Assembly: GCA_002506085.1 (NCBI GenBank)
Contig: DAWV01000022.1
Span: 5,812 to 37,984, forward strand
DNA from: Methanocorpusculaceae archaeon UBA425
Lineage (GTDB): Archaea; Halobacteriota; Methanomicrobia; Methanomicrobiales; Methanocorpusculaceae
Length of the DNA stretch: 32,173 nt
Direction of reading: 5' to 3'
In this document: positions 31,116-32,173 of the stretch, in pieces
Layout: every line of letters starts with the position of its first letter
Position numbering within the stretch: the stretch's first letter is position 1
Notes under the pieces: generated by a model
Databases searched by the model: none
Told to the model about the DNA's origin: nothing
The model's input: the letters and a program-made list of their open reading frames with translations, nothing else
Translations under genes and position numbers: made by a program

Positions 31116-31888
31116 GTGAAGAGGAAGAAAAGCAGTTTGCTCATCAAAATAAGGAGGATGAGCAAAACAGGTTGATGGATTTACATAATCAAATAAGTGA
31201 GTGTAATTGGACAAAAATTCAATACGAACTTCGCAATCTGAAAAACACCCAGTATATTTTTGAAGAAAATTACAAAGAACTGGCAACTCATTTTAACTCT
31301 TTCCAATACCAAGGCAAAATAGATCTCAGGCCTAATTTAACTCCAGCTGAATATGAAAATATCCAGCTCAAATCCGCACGATACCTTTACAACTATTTGT
31401 CTGCTGCAAGAACTTTGTATCATCATACTGTCGTATTCATGAATAAATATAAGAACACCTCATTTGAGAAAGATGCCATGGATAAAGTCTCATCACATTT
31501 CCCGGATGAATTAAACAAATTTCTTCCAGAGTTAAGAAATTACATGGTTCACCAAGGTCTCTTTCATCATTGTATCCTGACAGACATCACCACGCAGCCC
31601 AGAGAAATAAGGGTGGTTTTTAAAATAAATGAATTATTGAATTCCCACAAATGGTCTGAGAATAGTAAAAAATATATCCTTTCTTGGGACGGAGATTTTG
31701 AGCTGGAACAATTTTGTGAGGACTATCATGAGAAAGCAACCGAATATTATACTTGGTTCTTCTCCGCTCTCAGGAAATATCATTATAAGGATTTGAAAGA
31801 ATATGAAAAATTAAAAAATGAATATGTATTATTAAAAGCATCTGAGTACAAACGCCGACAAAATCAATGCCTTCAGCAAAAAAAGTAG
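31112..31888 (+). CDS. Helical protein with HEPN-like RNxxxH motif, candidate RNase effector
   Basis: The chosen GTG 31112 overlaps the hsdS stop (GTGA) and has GGGAGG seven nt upstream; an in-frame GTG at 31082 is less likely. The 258-aa product is mainly alpha-helical and charged, with coiled-coil-like segments at both ends. FLPELRNYMVHQGL (137-150) holds Arg142-Asn-x3-His147, the arrangement of catalytic Arg and His in HEPN ribonucleases (RNxxxH, as in HepT and Cas-associated effectors). A conserved-looking KSARYLYNYLSAARTLYHHT helix precedes it. HEPN proteins cut RNA in toxin and defence systems, including anticodon nucleases placed inside type I loci. The function here is inferred from this motif and position only. 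It ends the operon; a T6 tract follows at 31900-31905. Confidence 0.6.
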   Translation: MSEEEEKQFAHQNKEDEQNRLMDLHNQISECNWTKIQYELRNLKNTQYIFEENYKELATHFNSFQYQGKIDLRPNLTPAEYENIQLKSARYLYNYLSAARTLYHHTVVFMNKYKNTSFEKDAMDKVSSHFPDELNKFLPELRNYMVHQGLFHHCILTDITTQPREIRVVFKINELLNSHKWSENSKKYILSWDGDFELEQFCEDYHEKATEYYTWFFSALRKYHYKDLKEYEKLKNEYVLLKASEYKRRQNQCLQQKK

Positions 31889-31899
31889 ATTTAAATTTA

Positions 31900-31905
31900 T
31901 TTTTT
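31900..31905 (+). terminator. T-tract terminator at the end of the restriction-modification operon
   Basis: T6 in an AT-rich stretch, 12-17 nt after the stop codon TAG at 31886-31888. The 31906-32173 remainder contains no gene, only a hairpin-like GCACTCGCTTTCGTGC (about 32044-32059) and the repeat that follows. Confidence 0.45.
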
Positions 31906-32082
31906 GTGGGATTTATTACAAGTGTTTAGGTCCGGATATAAATCTCAGAACGACACGAAATCGCTTTTTCTTTTACTGATTGCTCACTCTCGTTGGGATT
32001 TATTTAGAAGAAGTCGGTAGATTGTTTCTTTCTCTTTTTTAGAGCACTCGCTTTCGTGCGTGGGATTCCTCGGCACTCTGAA

Positions 32083-32136
32083 AAATTCCACCGCGAATAA
32101 TCACGGATAAACGCGAAACACCTTTTCCTTACGCTG
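32083..32136. repeat. Right copy of the intergenic repeat, inverted relative to 1-54
   Basis: Reverse complement of the window's first 50 nt with about six mismatches (ACCGCGAATAATCACGG and CCTTTTCCTTACGCTG are the clearest blocks). It is non-coding, and about 37 nt of unrelated pyrimidine-rich sequence follow to the window end. Confidence 0.7.
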
Positions 32137-32173
32137 TCCTCTTTTCCTCGTCGTTTTACTCCTCCGACCCGGC

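Noticed and set aside
1..32136. The whole window as a transposon bounded by terminal inverted repeats
   Set aside because: No transposase is present, the repeat resembles dispersed intergenic repeats (another relative is at 92-119), and core genes such as pst lie inside.
1..32173. tRNA, rRNA or transposase genes
   Set aside because: I found no cloverleaf with a recognisable TTCRANY arm, no rRNA stretch and no transposase or integrase motif in any frame.

Overview
The window looks like a stretch of a mesophilic methanogenic archaeon, most likely Methanomicrobiales (Methanocorpusculum-like). The grounds are archaeal TATA-box promoters and T-tract terminators, a few apparently leaderless genes, an AbrB-PhoU protein divergent from a pst operon with fused PstC-PstA, the UPF0210/ACT pair, an archaeal radical SAM/HhH protein, a WtpA-type binding protein, and many secreted proteins ending in an S-P + hydrophobic + Arg/Lys tail. 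The taxon is inferred from gene content only.

Region 1 (335-10135, minus strand) is a cell-surface cluster. One gene (9599-10135) has its own promoter. A second unit starts at 9372 and runs through seven genes with tiny gaps or ATGA overlaps: an 848-aa and a 714-aa multidomain surface protein, a 258-aa protein, a secreted metallophosphoesterase, a 280-aa protein, a lipoprotein with a sulfite-oxidase-like fold, and a WtpA-like oxyanion-binding lipoprotein. Several share one homologous ligand-binding-like domain and a common C-terminal anchor/sorting tail. The two transcription units share a conserved palindromic 5' leader. No permease or ATPase accompanies WtpA here.

Region 2 (10334-20708) is housekeeping: UPF0210 + ACT protein, a radical SAM DNA-repair-linked protein, a small repeat lipoprotein, a clusterless MutY-like glycosylase coupled to an AbrB-PhoU protein, and the divergent phosphate operon pstS-pstCA-pstB-phoU, whose genes overlap by 4 bp throughout. 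A convergent GyrI-like gene follows.

Region 3 (about 20.7-23.2 kb) has no convincing protein gene. It is a patchwork of short hairpins, a long inverted repeat with a one-hairpin indel, dispersed 30-60-nt direct repeats, a diverged inverted duplication, and a tandem pair of 97-bp units, each with a TATA-like box, a perfect 14-bp palindrome and a T tract. It separates the core genes from an accessory segment.

Region 4 (23257-31888, plus strand) holds a multi-pass membrane protein of unknown function and then an unusual type I restriction-modification operon. Between hsdM and hsdS lie three AT-rich genes with class III nucleotidyl-cyclase-like domains (four domains, one with both metal-binding Asp lost). 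The last is coupled to hsdS by an ATGA overlap, and hsdS is followed at a GTGA overlap by a helical protein with an R-N-x3-H motif like HEPN ribonucleases. No hsdR is in the window. This methyltransferase / cyclase trio / specificity subunit / HEPN-like arrangement is the best candidate for an undescribed defence system. Near-matching inverted repeats sit at the two ends of the window (1-50 and 32087-32136).
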